NCBI RefSeq assembly: GCF_024054555.1
Contig: NZ_JAMXLY010000007.1
Location: 30,010 to 94,009, forward strand
From: Segatella cerevisiae
GTDB taxonomy: Bacteria; Bacteroidota; Bacteroidia; Bacteroidales; Bacteroidaceae
DNA length: 64,000 bases
Direction of reading: 5' to 3'
The notes under the pieces were generated by a model. The model did not search any database, had not been told where the DNA came from, and saw nothing but the letters and a program-made list of their open reading frames with translations. The translations under genes and the position numbers were made by a program. Of the stretch, positions 45,399 to 54,550 are shown piece by piece (position 1 is the first letter of the stretch; each line of letters opens with the position of its first letter).

Positions 45399-46424
45399 CT
45401 ATTTGAAGGAAGTCGTTATGATTTCTGACAATTGTTCCAGACCATGTCCGTCTTGTTCTCCAAAGGCTTTTTTCTGCGTACTGTCAATATCGAGAACGGC
45501 GACGACCTGTCCTTTCTGTCTGACAGGTACGACGATCTCTGACTTGGAGAGCGTGGAGCAGGCGATGTGACCGGGGAAATCAGTTACGTCGTCGACGATC
45601 ATCGTCCGGTTCTCCGCCCAAGCCGTGCCGCAGACTCCTTTGCCTTTTCCGATGCGGAAGCAGGCAGCCGTTCCCTGGAAAGGTCCGAGAATCAGGCTAT
45701 CTCCCTTGACCAGATAGAAACCTACCCAGAAAAATTCCGGAAACTTTTCCTTGATCAGTGCCGTGAGGTTCGCTAGTGCCGATACGGTGTCAGGGATGCC
45801 GTCTATCAAACTCTTACTTTGGGTGATCAGGTCCCGATAGCGCTCCGTCCTGGGGCTGTCCGTCAAACCCCGTTCACTGCCTCCGGGAATCTTTTCCGCC
45901 ATATCTTGCCTGAGGTCATGGATGGGACCGTCTTCGATGAAATGCCCGTCCCCGACAGCATGGAAGATGTGTGCCTCCCGCTTGTCCGGATTCTCCCAGA
46001 GTTGTACGCACCTGAGGATTAGAAGTCCCTCGTCTTCGATATAGCGTTCCAGTTTGCATTCAAGGCAGGCCTGACAGTCGGAGAGCAGGGGAGCGCTGAC
46101 CAACTCCGCCTTTTCCCGTTTCAGCTTGAATCTCTTGAATTTGTCACATTCGGAAGAGTGGGTCATGCCCACACCTCCTACGACCTCTCCGATCATATCC
46201 ACCGTCGGAATGCAGATACAGCACTCTTTGGAGTCCATGATGGCACCGAAGGTTTCGTTCCAGGCTCCCGTAGAGATGCAGATATGGGGGAGGAAGTCCA
46301 TCACCATACTCCATGAGAGTGTCATGACATAGTCCTTGGCTCCGGTACTGGCAGTGAGCAGGATGACCGGTCCCGGTTCAATATAAGTGAAAGCCCTGCT
46401 GAGCTCGCCTTTTCTTAATGACAT
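45399..46424 (-). CDS. Flavin reductase fused to free methionine-(R)-sulfoxide reductase
   Basis: 341 residues. Residues about 1-170 resemble the flavin reductase-like (DIM6/NTAB) FMN-binding family: YIEPGPVILLTAS near 14-26 and THSSECDKFKRFKL near 88-101. Residues about 195-341 are a GAF-type fRMsr close to E. coli YebR, with GDSLILGPFQGTAACFRIGK, then GVCGTAWAENR and DFPGHIACSTLSKSEI. The three fRMsr cysteines are present at 255, 265 and 289. fRMsr reduces free methionine-R-sulfoxide, normally with thioredoxin. The fusion suggests that a flavin domain may supply electrons or a linked redox step. No signal peptide. Confidence 0.85.
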   Translation of the reverse strand: MSLRKGELSRAFTYIEPGPVILLTASTGAKDYVMTLSWSMVMDFLPHICISTGAWNETFGAIMDSKECCICIPTVDMIGEVVGGVGMTHSSECDKFKRFKLKREKAELVSAPLLSDCQACLECKLERYIEDEGLLILRCVQLWENPDKREAHIFHAVGDGHFIEDGPIHDLRQDMAEKIPGGSERGLTDSPRTERYRDLITQSKSLIDGIPDTVSALANLTALIKEKFPEFFWVGFYLVKGDSLILGPFQGTAACFRIGKGKGVCGTAWAENRTMIVDDVTDFPGHIACSTLSKSEIVVPVRQKGQVVAVLDIDSTQKKAFGEQDGHGLEQLSEIITTSFK

Positions 46425-46451
46425 ATTAGATAAAATTAGAATTGTACTTGT

Positions 46452-48737
46452 TCATTGCAGTGTGAACCTGCAGGTCTGGACATCCCTGCAGTTAGGTCCT
46501 GCCATAACGTCGAAGTCCCCCGGCTCACAGACATACTGGAGTTGGGAGTTGTAGAATTTCAGTTTGTCGGCATTGATGACAAAGTTGACCGTCTTCGATT
46601 CCCCCCTGTTCAGATGAATGCGTTCGAAACCCTTCAGTTCCTCCACCGGGCGTGAGATGCTGGCTACCCTGTCCCGGATATAGAACTGCACGACTTCGTC
46701 ACCGTCGTAAGCTCCGGTGTTGGTGACCGTTATACTTGCCCTGATGCTGTCATTCCCCGTCATAGTGTTCCTGTCCAAGGTGAGGGGTCCGTACTTGAAA
46801 GTTGTATAGGATAGTCCGAATCCGAAAGGATACAGCGGTTCGTTGTCAATGTCGAGGTAATTGCTGCGGAATTTGGTGAACCATTTCTCATTCCCCAAAG
46901 GTCTTCCAGTGTTGAGGTGGTTATAGTAGATGGGGATCTGTCCCACACTCTTGGGCATGGTGAAAGACAGATGTCCGCTGGGGACTTTGTCGCCGAAGAG
47001 CACGTCGCAGATGGCAGGAGCAGCCTCAGTCCCTCCGAACCAGACGTTGAGTATGGCGTTGAAATTCCGGTCTTCCCAAGTCATGACGGTAGGCCTTCCC
47101 GAGAAGTTGACCAGGATGACCGGCTTGCCGGTATCCTTGAGAGCCTGCAGCAGGTCTTTCTGGGCGTCGAAAATGGTGAGGTCCGAGCGGCTGCTGCACT
47201 CCCCGCTGCCGTTGGCGGGTTCTCCGATGGCCGCCACGATGACGTCAGCCTTCCGGGCAACGGCGAGGGCTTCGGCCCTAATGTCTTCCGGTTTGCGACT
47301 GTCCCATTTGATGCTCCCCCAGGACATGTTTTCCTGGAGTCGCTCATCGTAGCAGACATTGGATCCCTTGGCGTAGAGGATGTCAGCGTTGTTACCGACG
47401 GACTCCTTCATGGCTTTCACCAATGAAGGGCACAGGTTGGGGTCGGAGACGACATTCCATGTGCCGACCATCTGGGGCCCTGCCTCAGCCATTGGCCCGA
47501 TGAGGGCTATCGTCCCCTTCTTTTGGAGAGGGAGGAGCCTGCGGTCGTTCTTGAGGAGGACGAAGGTCTCTGCAGCGATATCCCTTGCCGCCTTGAGATT
47601 GGCAGGGGTGAGCGTGGTCTTGGCCGCCTTTTTCCTGCTCAGGTAGAGATAAGGGTCTTTGAAAAGTCCGAGTTTGTATTTTGCTTCGAGTATTCGCCGG
47701 CAGGCCGTGTCTACCGACTGTACACTGACCTTTCCTTCGGCAATCGATTTTTCCAGTGTGTTCAGGAACCCTTCAGAGACCATGTCCATATCCGTTCCCG
47801 CATTGAGCGCCAGGGCGGAGACTTCCTGGAGGTCTTTCCCCACGCCGTGGTTGACCATCTCCTGGATGGCAGTGTAATCAGTGACGACGAATCCCTTGAA
47901 TCCCCATTGTTTCCTCAGGAGATCCGTGAGCAGCCACTTGTTGCCGGCGGAAGGGATATAGTCTACGGTATTGAAGGAAGTCATGACGCTTCCCGCGCCT
48001 GCCTTCACGGCGGCTTCATAGGGCTGGAGATATTCATTGAACATGCGCAGGCGGCTCATGTCGACCGTATTGTATTCCCGTCCGGCCTCAACGCCTCCGT
48101 AGAGTGCGAAGTGCTTGATGCAGGCCATCATGGTGTTGCCGGTACTCAGGCTGTTGCCCTGGTAACCCCTGACCATTGCCCGGGCAATCAGGGAGCCGAG
48201 GTAGGGATCCTCGCCTGATCCTTCGGCCATCCTTCCCCAGCGTCCGTCACGGCAGATGTCGACCATGGGGCTGAAGGTCCAGCAGATGCCGTCCGCAGTG
48301 GCTTCAAGGGCGGAGATCTTGGCAGCGTTCTCGATGGCTTTCATATCCCAACTGCAGGAACTGGCAAGAGGGATGGGAAACTCAGTTTTATAGCCGTGTA
48401 TCACGTCCAAACCGAAGATCAAGGGAATCTTCAGTCGGCTCTGCCTGACGGCGATGTCTTGGGCAGCGCGGAGGTTCTTTTCACCCGTGAGACTGAAGAG
48501 TCCCCCGACTTCCCCGTTTTTGATCTTCTCTGAGACGCCGCCGTTCTTGCCTTCACCGGTAACGATACTTCCGGAGGCGAGCAGATTCAATTGACCTATT
48601 TTTTCCTTAAGCGTCATTCTGCTCATCAGGTTGGTAATAAACTGATCCATTTGGGGATCATTCTCCTGAGCGGCAGATGAGGCTGGCAATAATAAAAGCA
48701 GGCAAACTGCTGTGTAAAGGATTTTTCTTGCTTTCAT
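46452..48737 (-). CDS. GH3 beta-glucosidase, exported (BglX-like)
   Basis: 761 residues. A signal peptide ends ASSAAQ-E. The GH3 N-terminal barrel has PLIFGLDVIHGYKTEFPIPL, CIKHFALYGGVEAGREYN and GFKGFVVTDYTAIQEM, whose Asp is the catalytic nucleophile. The C-terminal GH3 domain (about 390-620) has VILVNFSGRP, and a fibronectin-III-like domain closes the protein (DEVVQFYIRD; ELKGFERIHL). It should release glucose or related sugars from oligosaccharides in the periplasm. The DNA is visibly G+C richer than its neighbours. It starts 28 bp upstream of the flavin reductase fusion on the same strand. Confidence 0.94.
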   Translation of the reverse strand: MKARKILYTAVCLLLLLPASSAAQENDPQMDQFITNLMSRMTLKEKIGQLNLLASGSIVTGEGKNGGVSEKIKNGEVGGLFSLTGEKNLRAAQDIAVRQSRLKIPLIFGLDVIHGYKTEFPIPLASSCSWDMKAIENAAKISALEATADGICWTFSPMVDICRDGRWGRMAEGSGEDPYLGSLIARAMVRGYQGNSLSTGNTMMACIKHFALYGGVEAGREYNTVDMSRLRMFNEYLQPYEAAVKAGAGSVMTSFNTVDYIPSAGNKWLLTDLLRKQWGFKGFVVTDYTAIQEMVNHGVGKDLQEVSALALNAGTDMDMVSEGFLNTLEKSIAEGKVSVQSVDTACRRILEAKYKLGLFKDPYLYLSRKKAAKTTLTPANLKAARDIAAETFVLLKNDRRLLPLQKKGTIALIGPMAEAGPQMVGTWNVVSDPNLCPSLVKAMKESVGNNADILYAKGSNVCYDERLQENMSWGSIKWDSRKPEDIRAEALAVARKADVIVAAIGEPANGSGECSSRSDLTIFDAQKDLLQALKDTGKPVILVNFSGRPTVMTWEDRNFNAILNVWFGGTEAAPAICDVLFGDKVPSGHLSFTMPKSVGQIPIYYNHLNTGRPLGNEKWFTKFRSNYLDIDNEPLYPFGFGLSYTTFKYGPLTLDRNTMTGNDSIRASITVTNTGAYDGDEVVQFYIRDRVASISRPVEELKGFERIHLNRGESKTVNFVINADKLKFYNSQLQYVCEPGDFDVMAGPNCRDVQTCRFTLQ

Positions 48738-48840
48738 GATCTTTATATATAAAGGTAGGGTTCGTTAGGATATTTGTTTTGGGGAAATATGAAACCGGTC
48801 TTTGAGATGGTGCCGGTTCCTGTTAGTGACATTAAAAATA

Positions 48841-49578
48841 TTACAAGAATCCCTGATGCCGCAGTGCCTCTATCAGGCCCTTCGAAAGTGGGACATTGTC
48901 CTTTTTAGTATATCTGATATCGGTATAAACCTGTGCTAAAGTTTCTTTCTTATTGATTTCCACAAAATGCCGGTTCTTTTCCGTGTTTTCTTTTTCAGCA
49001 TAGAAACGGTCGATCATTTGGGGCGTGTAGTCCTTGTAGTGCTCTTTGTGGATGATAGCTTTGAGAGGCAGTCGGTCACTTTGTTCAGGATCTTCAGCCG
49101 GCCAACCCAATGTAATCGTAGCTACCGGGAAGACAAGTTTGGGCAGTTGTAAGGCGTCTATAATCTGTTGGGGAGAATAGAAAGTGGTGCCTAAAAAGCA
49201 TGTACCGAGACCTTTTTCCTCAGCAAGATTGCTGAAAGTCTGCGTATAAAGCAAGGCATCTGCAGAGGCATTGATAAAACTCAGGAAATTGTCATACCCG
49301 GGATTAGCCTTACGTTGCTTTGCCCAAAGGGTCGTGCGTCGGAAATCTGCGCAAATGGTCAGGACAACAGGCGCCCCCATGACCATCGGTTGGTCAAAAT
49401 GAGCAGGGGAAAGTGCTTCCTTGCCCTCCTTCGAGCGTGTGATGACAACGCTGTAGAGTTGAAGATTGCCCATAGTGGGTGTGCGCTCGGCTTCTTGAAG
49501 GAGTTGGTTGAGAAGTTCATCACTGACCGCTTTGTCAGAATACTTACGTATACTTTTCCTTTGATTGAATGATTCCAT
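48841..49578 (-). CDS. NADPH-dependent oxidoreductase (NfsA-type nitroreductase)
   Basis: 245 residues. FNQRKSIRKYSDKAVSDELL near the start holds the FMN-phosphate-binding Arg residues. PTMGNLQLYSVVITR and LGTCFLGTTFYSPQQI are family blocks, and VFPVATITLGWPAED closes the FMN domain. The C-terminal extension (about 195-245) is typical of NfsA/Frp-type enzymes, which reduce nitro compounds, quinones or flavin with NADPH. Cytosolic, no signal peptide. It is preceded by a clear promoter at 49640-49670. Confidence 0.88.
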   Translation of the reverse strand: MESFNQRKSIRKYSDKAVSDELLNQLLQEAERTPTMGNLQLYSVVITRSKEGKEALSPAHFDQPMVMGAPVVLTICADFRRTTLWAKQRKANPGYDNFLSFINASADALLYTQTFSNLAEEKGLGTCFLGTTFYSPQQIIDALQLPKLVFPVATITLGWPAEDPEQSDRLPLKAIIHKEHYKDYTPQMIDRFYAEKENTEKNRHFVEINKKETLAQVYTDIRYTKKDNVPLSKGLIEALRHQGFL

Positions 49579-49936
49579 ATATTAAGTCTTTTGAAATTTC
49601 CGTTAACCGGTGAAACCTTCTATCGGAAAGCTTCAGTTACAAAGTTAACTGAATTTAGAGAAACGAGCAAATTATTTGACTTTATTAATGCTGGGAATCA
49701 TACAAAAGGAAAAACAGTTTCAATCTTAGGTGTATACGACCAGTATAATCAGAAAACACAACGCCTTATCCGTTAAGTGACTCGTCCTGTCGTAGCTTAC
49801 TTTCATCCTGAAAAAATGAATTTTGGATGACTTGGAGAACGGGTTTGACGATTTGAAATTACTACTAAAAGTTTTTCGTTTCCGAAAATATTGAGTTATC
49901 TTTGCACGATAGTTAGAAATTACAATTCACCAAAAT
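49579..49936. other. Divergent intergenic region, 358 bp
   Basis: It holds the minus-strand promoter above and a plus-strand -7 box TATCTTTG (49897-49904) for the ribonucleotide reductase. A 61-codon open frame at 49591-49776 overlaps the minus promoter and is not called. No NrdR box or cobalamin riboswitch was recognised. Confidence 0.5.
49640..49670 (-). promoter_or_regulatory. Promoter of the NfsA-type gene
   Basis: On the minus strand, TTG (49668-49670), a 20-nt spacer and TAACTTTG (49640-49647) fit the consensus, about 60 nt before the ATG. Confidence 0.65.
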
Positions 49937-52525
49937 ATGGAAGGTAAAACCTATTCTTTTGAGGAAGCATACGAAGAGTCTTTGAAGTATTTTGACGGTG
50001 ATCAGTTGGCCGCCAAGGTATGGGTAAACAAATACGCTATGAAAGACAGCTTCGGGCATATCTTCGAAAAATCGCCGGTAGATATGCATTGGCGTATAGC
50101 AAATGAAATTGCTCGGATAGAGCAAAAGTATCCCAACCCGATGAGTGCTCAACAAGTTTTTGACCTGCTGGACCATTTCCGCTATCTTGTCCCCGGGGGC
50201 AGTCCGATGGCAGGGATAGGCAATAAGCATCAGGTCTCGAGTCTGAGCAACTGTTTTGTGATCGGCTTGGACGGGGATGCCGATTCCTATGGTGCTATTA
50301 TGAAGATCGACGAGGAACAGGTCCAATTGATGAAACGTCGTGGCGGTGTCGGACATGATCTGAGTCAGATTCGTCCAAAAGGCTCACCGGTCAACAATTC
50401 TGCCCTGACAAGTACGGGTCTCGTCCCGTTTATGGAGAGATACAGCAATTCCACCCGTGAGGTAGCTCAGGACGGGCGGCGCGGAGCACTGATGCTTTCC
50501 GTGAGCATCAAGCATCCCGACAGTGAAGATTTCATCGATGCGAAGTTGGAGCAAGGTAAGGTGACCGGTGCCAATATCAGCGTGAAGATAGACGATGAAT
50601 TCATGAAGGATGCGATCGCAGACCGCCCCTATACCCAGCAGTTCCCGATAGATGCAAAGAGTCCGAAGGTGACAAAACAAATATCGGCACGTAAACTCTG
50701 GGGGAAGATCGTACATAATGCCTGGAAAAGTGCGGAACCGGGAGTGCTGTTTTGGGATACGATCCTTCGGGAGAGTGTGGCCGACTGCTATGCTGATCTC
50801 GGGTTTCGGACAGTGAGCACGAACCCTTGTGGAGAAATTCCCCTCTGCCCTTATGACAGTTGTCGTCTCTTGGCAATCAATCTGTACTCTTATGTGGAGA
50901 AACCGTTTACTAAAGACGCCTATTTCAACTTCGACAAATTCAAGCAGCACGTACAATACGGTCAACGACTGATGGACGATATCGTCGACCTTGAGATGGA
51001 AAAGATAGACATGATCCTCGACAAGATCAAGAAAGATCCTCAGAGCGATGAGGTGAAGTATACAGAATATCACCTTTGGGAGAAGATTCGCAAGAAGAGT
51101 GGGGAAGGTCGCCGTACTGGTCTGGGAATCACAGCTGAAGGCGATATGCTGGCAGCTTTGGGTTTCCGTTATGGTACCCAGGAGGCGACAGATTTCAGCG
51201 TCTCCGTACATAAGACACTTGCACTGAATGCCTATCACAGTTCAGTTATAATGGCTAAGGAGCGTGGCGCTTTTGAAATATATGACACCCAGCGTGAACT
51301 GCACAATCCTTTTATCCTCCGTTTGAAGGAAACTGATCCGGGACTATATGAAGAGATGGTCAAATACGGCCGTCGAAACATAGCGTGTCTGACGATAGCC
51401 CCTACAGGGACCACCTCATTGATGACCCAGACGACTTCCGGTATAGAACCGGTATTCATGCCTGTTTACAAGCGCCGTCGGAAGGTCAATCCGAGTGATG
51501 ATGATGCCCATGTAGATTTCGTCGACGATGTAGGTGACAGTTATGAGGAGTATATCGTCTATCATCAGAAATTTCTTAAATGGATGAAGGTCAATGGCAT
51601 TGACACCACAAAGAATTACAGTCAGGAAGAGATTGACGGTCTCGTGGCACGTTCACCTTATTATAAAGCGACAGCTAATGATGTTGACTGGTTGATGAAG
51701 GTGAGGATGCAGGGAGCTATTCAGAAATGGGTAGACCATTCTATTTCTGTGACCGTCAATCTGCCTAATAGTGTCGATGAGGCCTTGGTCAACAAATTGT
51801 ACGTCGAGGCTTGGAAATGCGGCTGCAAGGGTTGTACCATTTATCGTGACGGCAGTCGTGCAGGCGTCATGGTCTCCGTTTCCAAGAAAGATAAGAAGAG
51901 TGAGAAAGCGGCCGTTGACGGCAATGATGTCAAAGACAACAACCTGGAGGAGAAGGCTGCTTTCAAGCGCCCGACAGTTACAGAGATCCGTCCCAAGGAA
52001 TTGGATTGCGATGTGGTCCGTTTCCAGAACAATAAAGAGAAATGGGTCGCATTTGTCGGATTGCTGAACAATTATCCTTATGAGATATTCACTGGTCTTC
52101 AAGATGATGAGGAAGGTATTGCACTTCCGAAGAATGTCACGAAAGGCGAGATTATCCAACAGACGAATCCTGATGGCTCTCACCGCTATGACTTCCAATT
52201 CAAGAACAAAAGAGGATACAAGACAACTGTAGAAGGCTTGAGCGAGAAGTTCAATCCGGAATACTGGAATTATGCCAAGTTGATTTCCGGGGTCCTGCGT
52301 TACCGGATGCCTATAGACCATGTCGTCAAACTGGTTACCTCTCTGCAATTGAAGGATGAAAGTATTAATACTTGGAAGAACGGCGTCGTAAGGGCCTTGA
52401 AGAAATATATCGTAGACGGTACAAAGGCGAAAGGTCAGAAATGTCCGATATGCGGGCAGGAGACCTTGGTCTATCAGGAAGGTTGTTTGATCTGCACGAA
52501 TTGCGGAGCAAGCCGCTGTGGCTGA
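49937..52525 (+). CDS. nrdJ: Class II (adenosylcobalamin-dependent) ribonucleotide reductase
   Basis: 862 residues. VPGGSPMAGIGNKHQVSSLS then NCFVIG opens the catalytic barrel. STNPCGEIPLCPYDSCRLLA holds the active-site Cys region. CLTIAPTGTTSLMTQTTSGI is the substrate-phosphate loop, and VDHSISVTVNLPNS follows. The C-terminus is a zinc ribbon (CPICGQE, then CTNCGASRCG), typical of NrdJ with a redox tail. The enzyme makes deoxyribonucleotides with or without oxygen using vitamin B12, so cells need cobalamin from uptake or synthesis. A TonB receptor of the BtuB type is at 57.7 kb. Confidence 0.94.
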   Translation: MEGKTYSFEEAYEESLKYFDGDQLAAKVWVNKYAMKDSFGHIFEKSPVDMHWRIANEIARIEQKYPNPMSAQQVFDLLDHFRYLVPGGSPMAGIGNKHQVSSLSNCFVIGLDGDADSYGAIMKIDEEQVQLMKRRGGVGHDLSQIRPKGSPVNNSALTSTGLVPFMERYSNSTREVAQDGRRGALMLSVSIKHPDSEDFIDAKLEQGKVTGANISVKIDDEFMKDAIADRPYTQQFPIDAKSPKVTKQISARKLWGKIVHNAWKSAEPGVLFWDTILRESVADCYADLGFRTVSTNPCGEIPLCPYDSCRLLAINLYSYVEKPFTKDAYFNFDKFKQHVQYGQRLMDDIVDLEMEKIDMILDKIKKDPQSDEVKYTEYHLWEKIRKKSGEGRRTGLGITAEGDMLAALGFRYGTQEATDFSVSVHKTLALNAYHSSVIMAKERGAFEIYDTQRELHNPFILRLKETDPGLYEEMVKYGRRNIACLTIAPTGTTSLMTQTTSGIEPVFMPVYKRRRKVNPSDDDAHVDFVDDVGDSYEEYIVYHQKFLKWMKVNGIDTTKNYSQEEIDGLVARSPYYKATANDVDWLMKVRMQGAIQKWVDHSISVTVNLPNSVDEALVNKLYVEAWKCGCKGCTIYRDGSRAGVMVSVSKKDKKSEKAAVDGNDVKDNNLEEKAAFKRPTVTEIRPKELDCDVVRFQNNKEKWVAFVGLLNNYPYEIFTGLQDDEEGIALPKNVTKGEIIQQTNPDGSHRYDFQFKNKRGYKTTVEGLSEKFNPEYWNYAKLISGVLRYRMPIDHVVKLVTSLQLKDESINTWKNGVVRALKKYIVDGTKAKGQKCPICGQETLVYQEGCLICTNCGASRCG

Positions 52526-52679
52526 TAAGGAGAGTTTAATCGTGAGCATAGGAGATCTTGCGGCTGGGCCAAACATACTTTGTGCCCTTCAGAAACGGCT
52601 GGGCTTAAAGAGACCGAACCGCAAGATCAAATAGATGCATGAAAGTGCGAAAGACAGGACCAATTTTAAGGAGGCGGAT

Positions 52680-53054
52680 ATGAAACTGACGGATAGTGAA
52701 ATAGTGCTGAAGGGGATGCGTTTCCATGCCTTTCATGGTGTCGGAGCACAGGAGCATCTTACAGGTAATGACTATATCGTGGATCTCTGTGTCCGCTATT
52801 CGATAGAAAAGGCGATGTATTCTGATGATCTTGAAGATACCTTGAATTACGCAGACCTTTATAAGATCGTCAACCAGGAAATGCAGACCCCGAGTTTGTT
52901 GTTGGAGCGTGTAACAGGGAGAATAGCAGAAAGGCTGTTCCATGCTTTCCCTTCCATACAGGCGGTAGATATGAATCTGATGAAACTGAACCCGCCTATA
53001 GGGGCTGACTGTGAAGGCGCCTTAATCAAATCACATTTTATCAACGACAATTAG
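52680..53054 (+). CDS. folB: Dihydroneopterin aldolase
   Basis: 124 residues from the ATG at 52680. That start is set by AAGGAGGCGG ending about 4 bases upstream, an unusually good ribosome-binding site for this phylum; an in-frame ATG at 52635 adds 15 atypical residues. IVLKGMRFHAFHGVGAQEHL and NYADLYKIVNQEM are family blocks, and the segment LLERVTGRIAERLF holds the active-site Glu. FolB splits dihydroneopterin to the substrate of FolK. It stands alone here, away from folK (14.6 kb). Confidence 0.92.
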   Translation: MKLTDSEIVLKGMRFHAFHGVGAQEHLTGNDYIVDLCVRYSIEKAMYSDDLEDTLNYADLYKIVNQEMQTPSLLLERVTGRIAERLFHAFPSIQAVDMNLMKLNPPIGADCEGALIKSHFINDN

Positions 53055-53177
53055 TGATTTTGGATGGAAAAGTGATAATTTTCAGAAGGTAATTGAGATA
53101 GAAATGATAAAACTGAATAAAAGATAGTAGTTTTTGTGAGAAAATCATTACTTTTGCATTAAACTGCCTTTTGAGGA

Positions 53178-54545
53178 ATGAAGAGACATTTTTTGATTAT
53201 CTTTTTGGCTTTGTTATCCTCTGTGATAACTGTCCCTGTAGTTTTTGCCGGTTCTGCTAAAAATCAACGTTTTACGTTAGTGATTGATGCCGGGCATGGT
53301 GGACATGATGCGGGTGCATTAGGGGCCATGTCAAATGAGAAGGATATTAATCTGAAGGTTGCATTGGCTTTTGGACGTGATGTTGAGCGGAATTGCCCTG
53401 ACGTCAGGGTGATTTATACGAGAAAAACTGACGTTTTTGTCCCCTTGATGGAGCGTGCCAATATTGCCAACCGCAATAATGCTGATCTGTTTATATCCAT
53501 TCACACCAATGCTCTGCCGGCAGGAAGGATTGCCCAGGGTTTCGAGACGTGGACGCTGGGAATGCATCGTGCTAAGGATAATCTGGCCGTCGCTATGAGG
53601 GAGAACTCGGTCATCTCAATGGAGAAGGACTATAAAGTGACTTATCAGGGTTTCGATCCCAATTCTTCAGAGAGTTATATTATGTTCGAGTTCATACAAG
53701 ACCGGAACATGGCGAAAAGCGTTGATCTGGCTGGGATGATAGAAAAGAATGTCTGCAATCGGGCGAACCGTATTAATAAGGGCGTGCATCAGGCAGGATT
53801 CTTGGTTTTGAGAGAGACCTCAATGCCGAGTTGTCTCATAGAACTCGGTTTTATCACCACTCCCAGTGAAGAGCAGGACTTGAATGATGCTTCTAAGGAA
53901 GAAGCTATTGCGGACGGAATCTATCATGCGTTCCTGGAATATAAGAACAAGTATGGCCGTCGCATAACAGTACCTTATCGTAGTGAGACCAATGATACTC
54001 CTGATGTCCCTCAGATTGTGTCGGATAATGATCAGGACGATCAGGAGGCAACAAAAGTGAACAGTCAGGACAATACACATTGGGTCTTGGTGCCGCCTGC
54101 AAATAAAAAGACTCCTGTTGCTCAGTCAACAGATCAGTCTGCGGGTGATTCTGATGCAAAGACAAACAGTATAGCTAAAAAACGCAGTCAGGGGAGTGTA
54201 CCCGTAAAATCGAAGTTGGCTGATTCGAAAAAAACGACTGCCTCTCAGGCAACTCAGGCTCCTTCAGCAGATGTGCCGGTCTTTAAGGTGCAGTTGTTCG
54301 CTTCCAGTAGAGAGGTGCATGTGGGCGATGCTTCGTTGAAAGGGTTAGATGATTTTGATTTCTATCGAGACGGACAGTTCCTGAAATATACAACTGGAAG
54401 TTCGGCAGATTACAATGAAATATCACGGTTGCGGAAGAGTTTACTGGACCGATTCCCGGACGCTTTCATCATTGCCTTCAAGAACGGAAAAAGAATAGAT
54501 GTAAACCAGGCCATTACGGAATTTTCAAACAACAAGAAAAAATAA
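53178..54545 (+). CDS. N-acetylmuramoyl-L-alanine amidase (Amidase_3) with SPOR-like tail
   Basis: 455 residues. A signal peptide ends VVFAGSA. The Amidase_3 domain (about 30-255) has VIDAGHGGHDAGALG with a Zn His, NEKDINL with a Zn Glu, FISIHTNAL with a Zn His, and LIELGFITTPSEEQDL with the catalytic Glu. A low-complexity Gln/Ser/Thr/Lys linker follows (about 270-370). The last 80 residues (VFKVQLFASSREV, then FKNGKRIDVNQAI) look like a divergent SPOR peptidoglycan-binding domain. It trims peptide stems during cell separation. It ends 5 bases before the MCE gene. Confidence 0.92.
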   Translation: MKRHFLIIFLALLSSVITVPVVFAGSAKNQRFTLVIDAGHGGHDAGALGAMSNEKDINLKVALAFGRDVERNCPDVRVIYTRKTDVFVPLMERANIANRNNADLFISIHTNALPAGRIAQGFETWTLGMHRAKDNLAVAMRENSVISMEKDYKVTYQGFDPNSSESYIMFEFIQDRNMAKSVDLAGMIEKNVCNRANRINKGVHQAGFLVLRETSMPSCLIELGFITTPSEEQDLNDASKEEAIADGIYHAFLEYKNKYGRRITVPYRSETNDTPDVPQIVSDNDQDDQEATKVNSQDNTHWVLVPPANKKTPVAQSTDQSAGDSDAKTNSIAKKRSQGSVPVKSKLADSKKTTASQATQAPSADVPVFKVQLFASSREVHVGDASLKGLDDFDFYRDGQFLKYTTGSSADYNEISRLRKSLLDRFPDAFIIAFKNGKRIDVNQAITEFSNNKKK

Positions 54546-54550
54546 GATTT

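Noticed and set aside
49591..49776. 61-codon plus-strand frame between the nitroreductase and ribonucleotide reductase genes
   Set aside because: It overlaps the minus-strand promoter at 49640-49670, and its product has no recognisable feature.
49579..49936. Cobalamin riboswitch before the class II ribonucleotide reductase
   Set aside because: The leader after the -7 box is only about 30 nt, too short for the roughly 200-nt aptamer.
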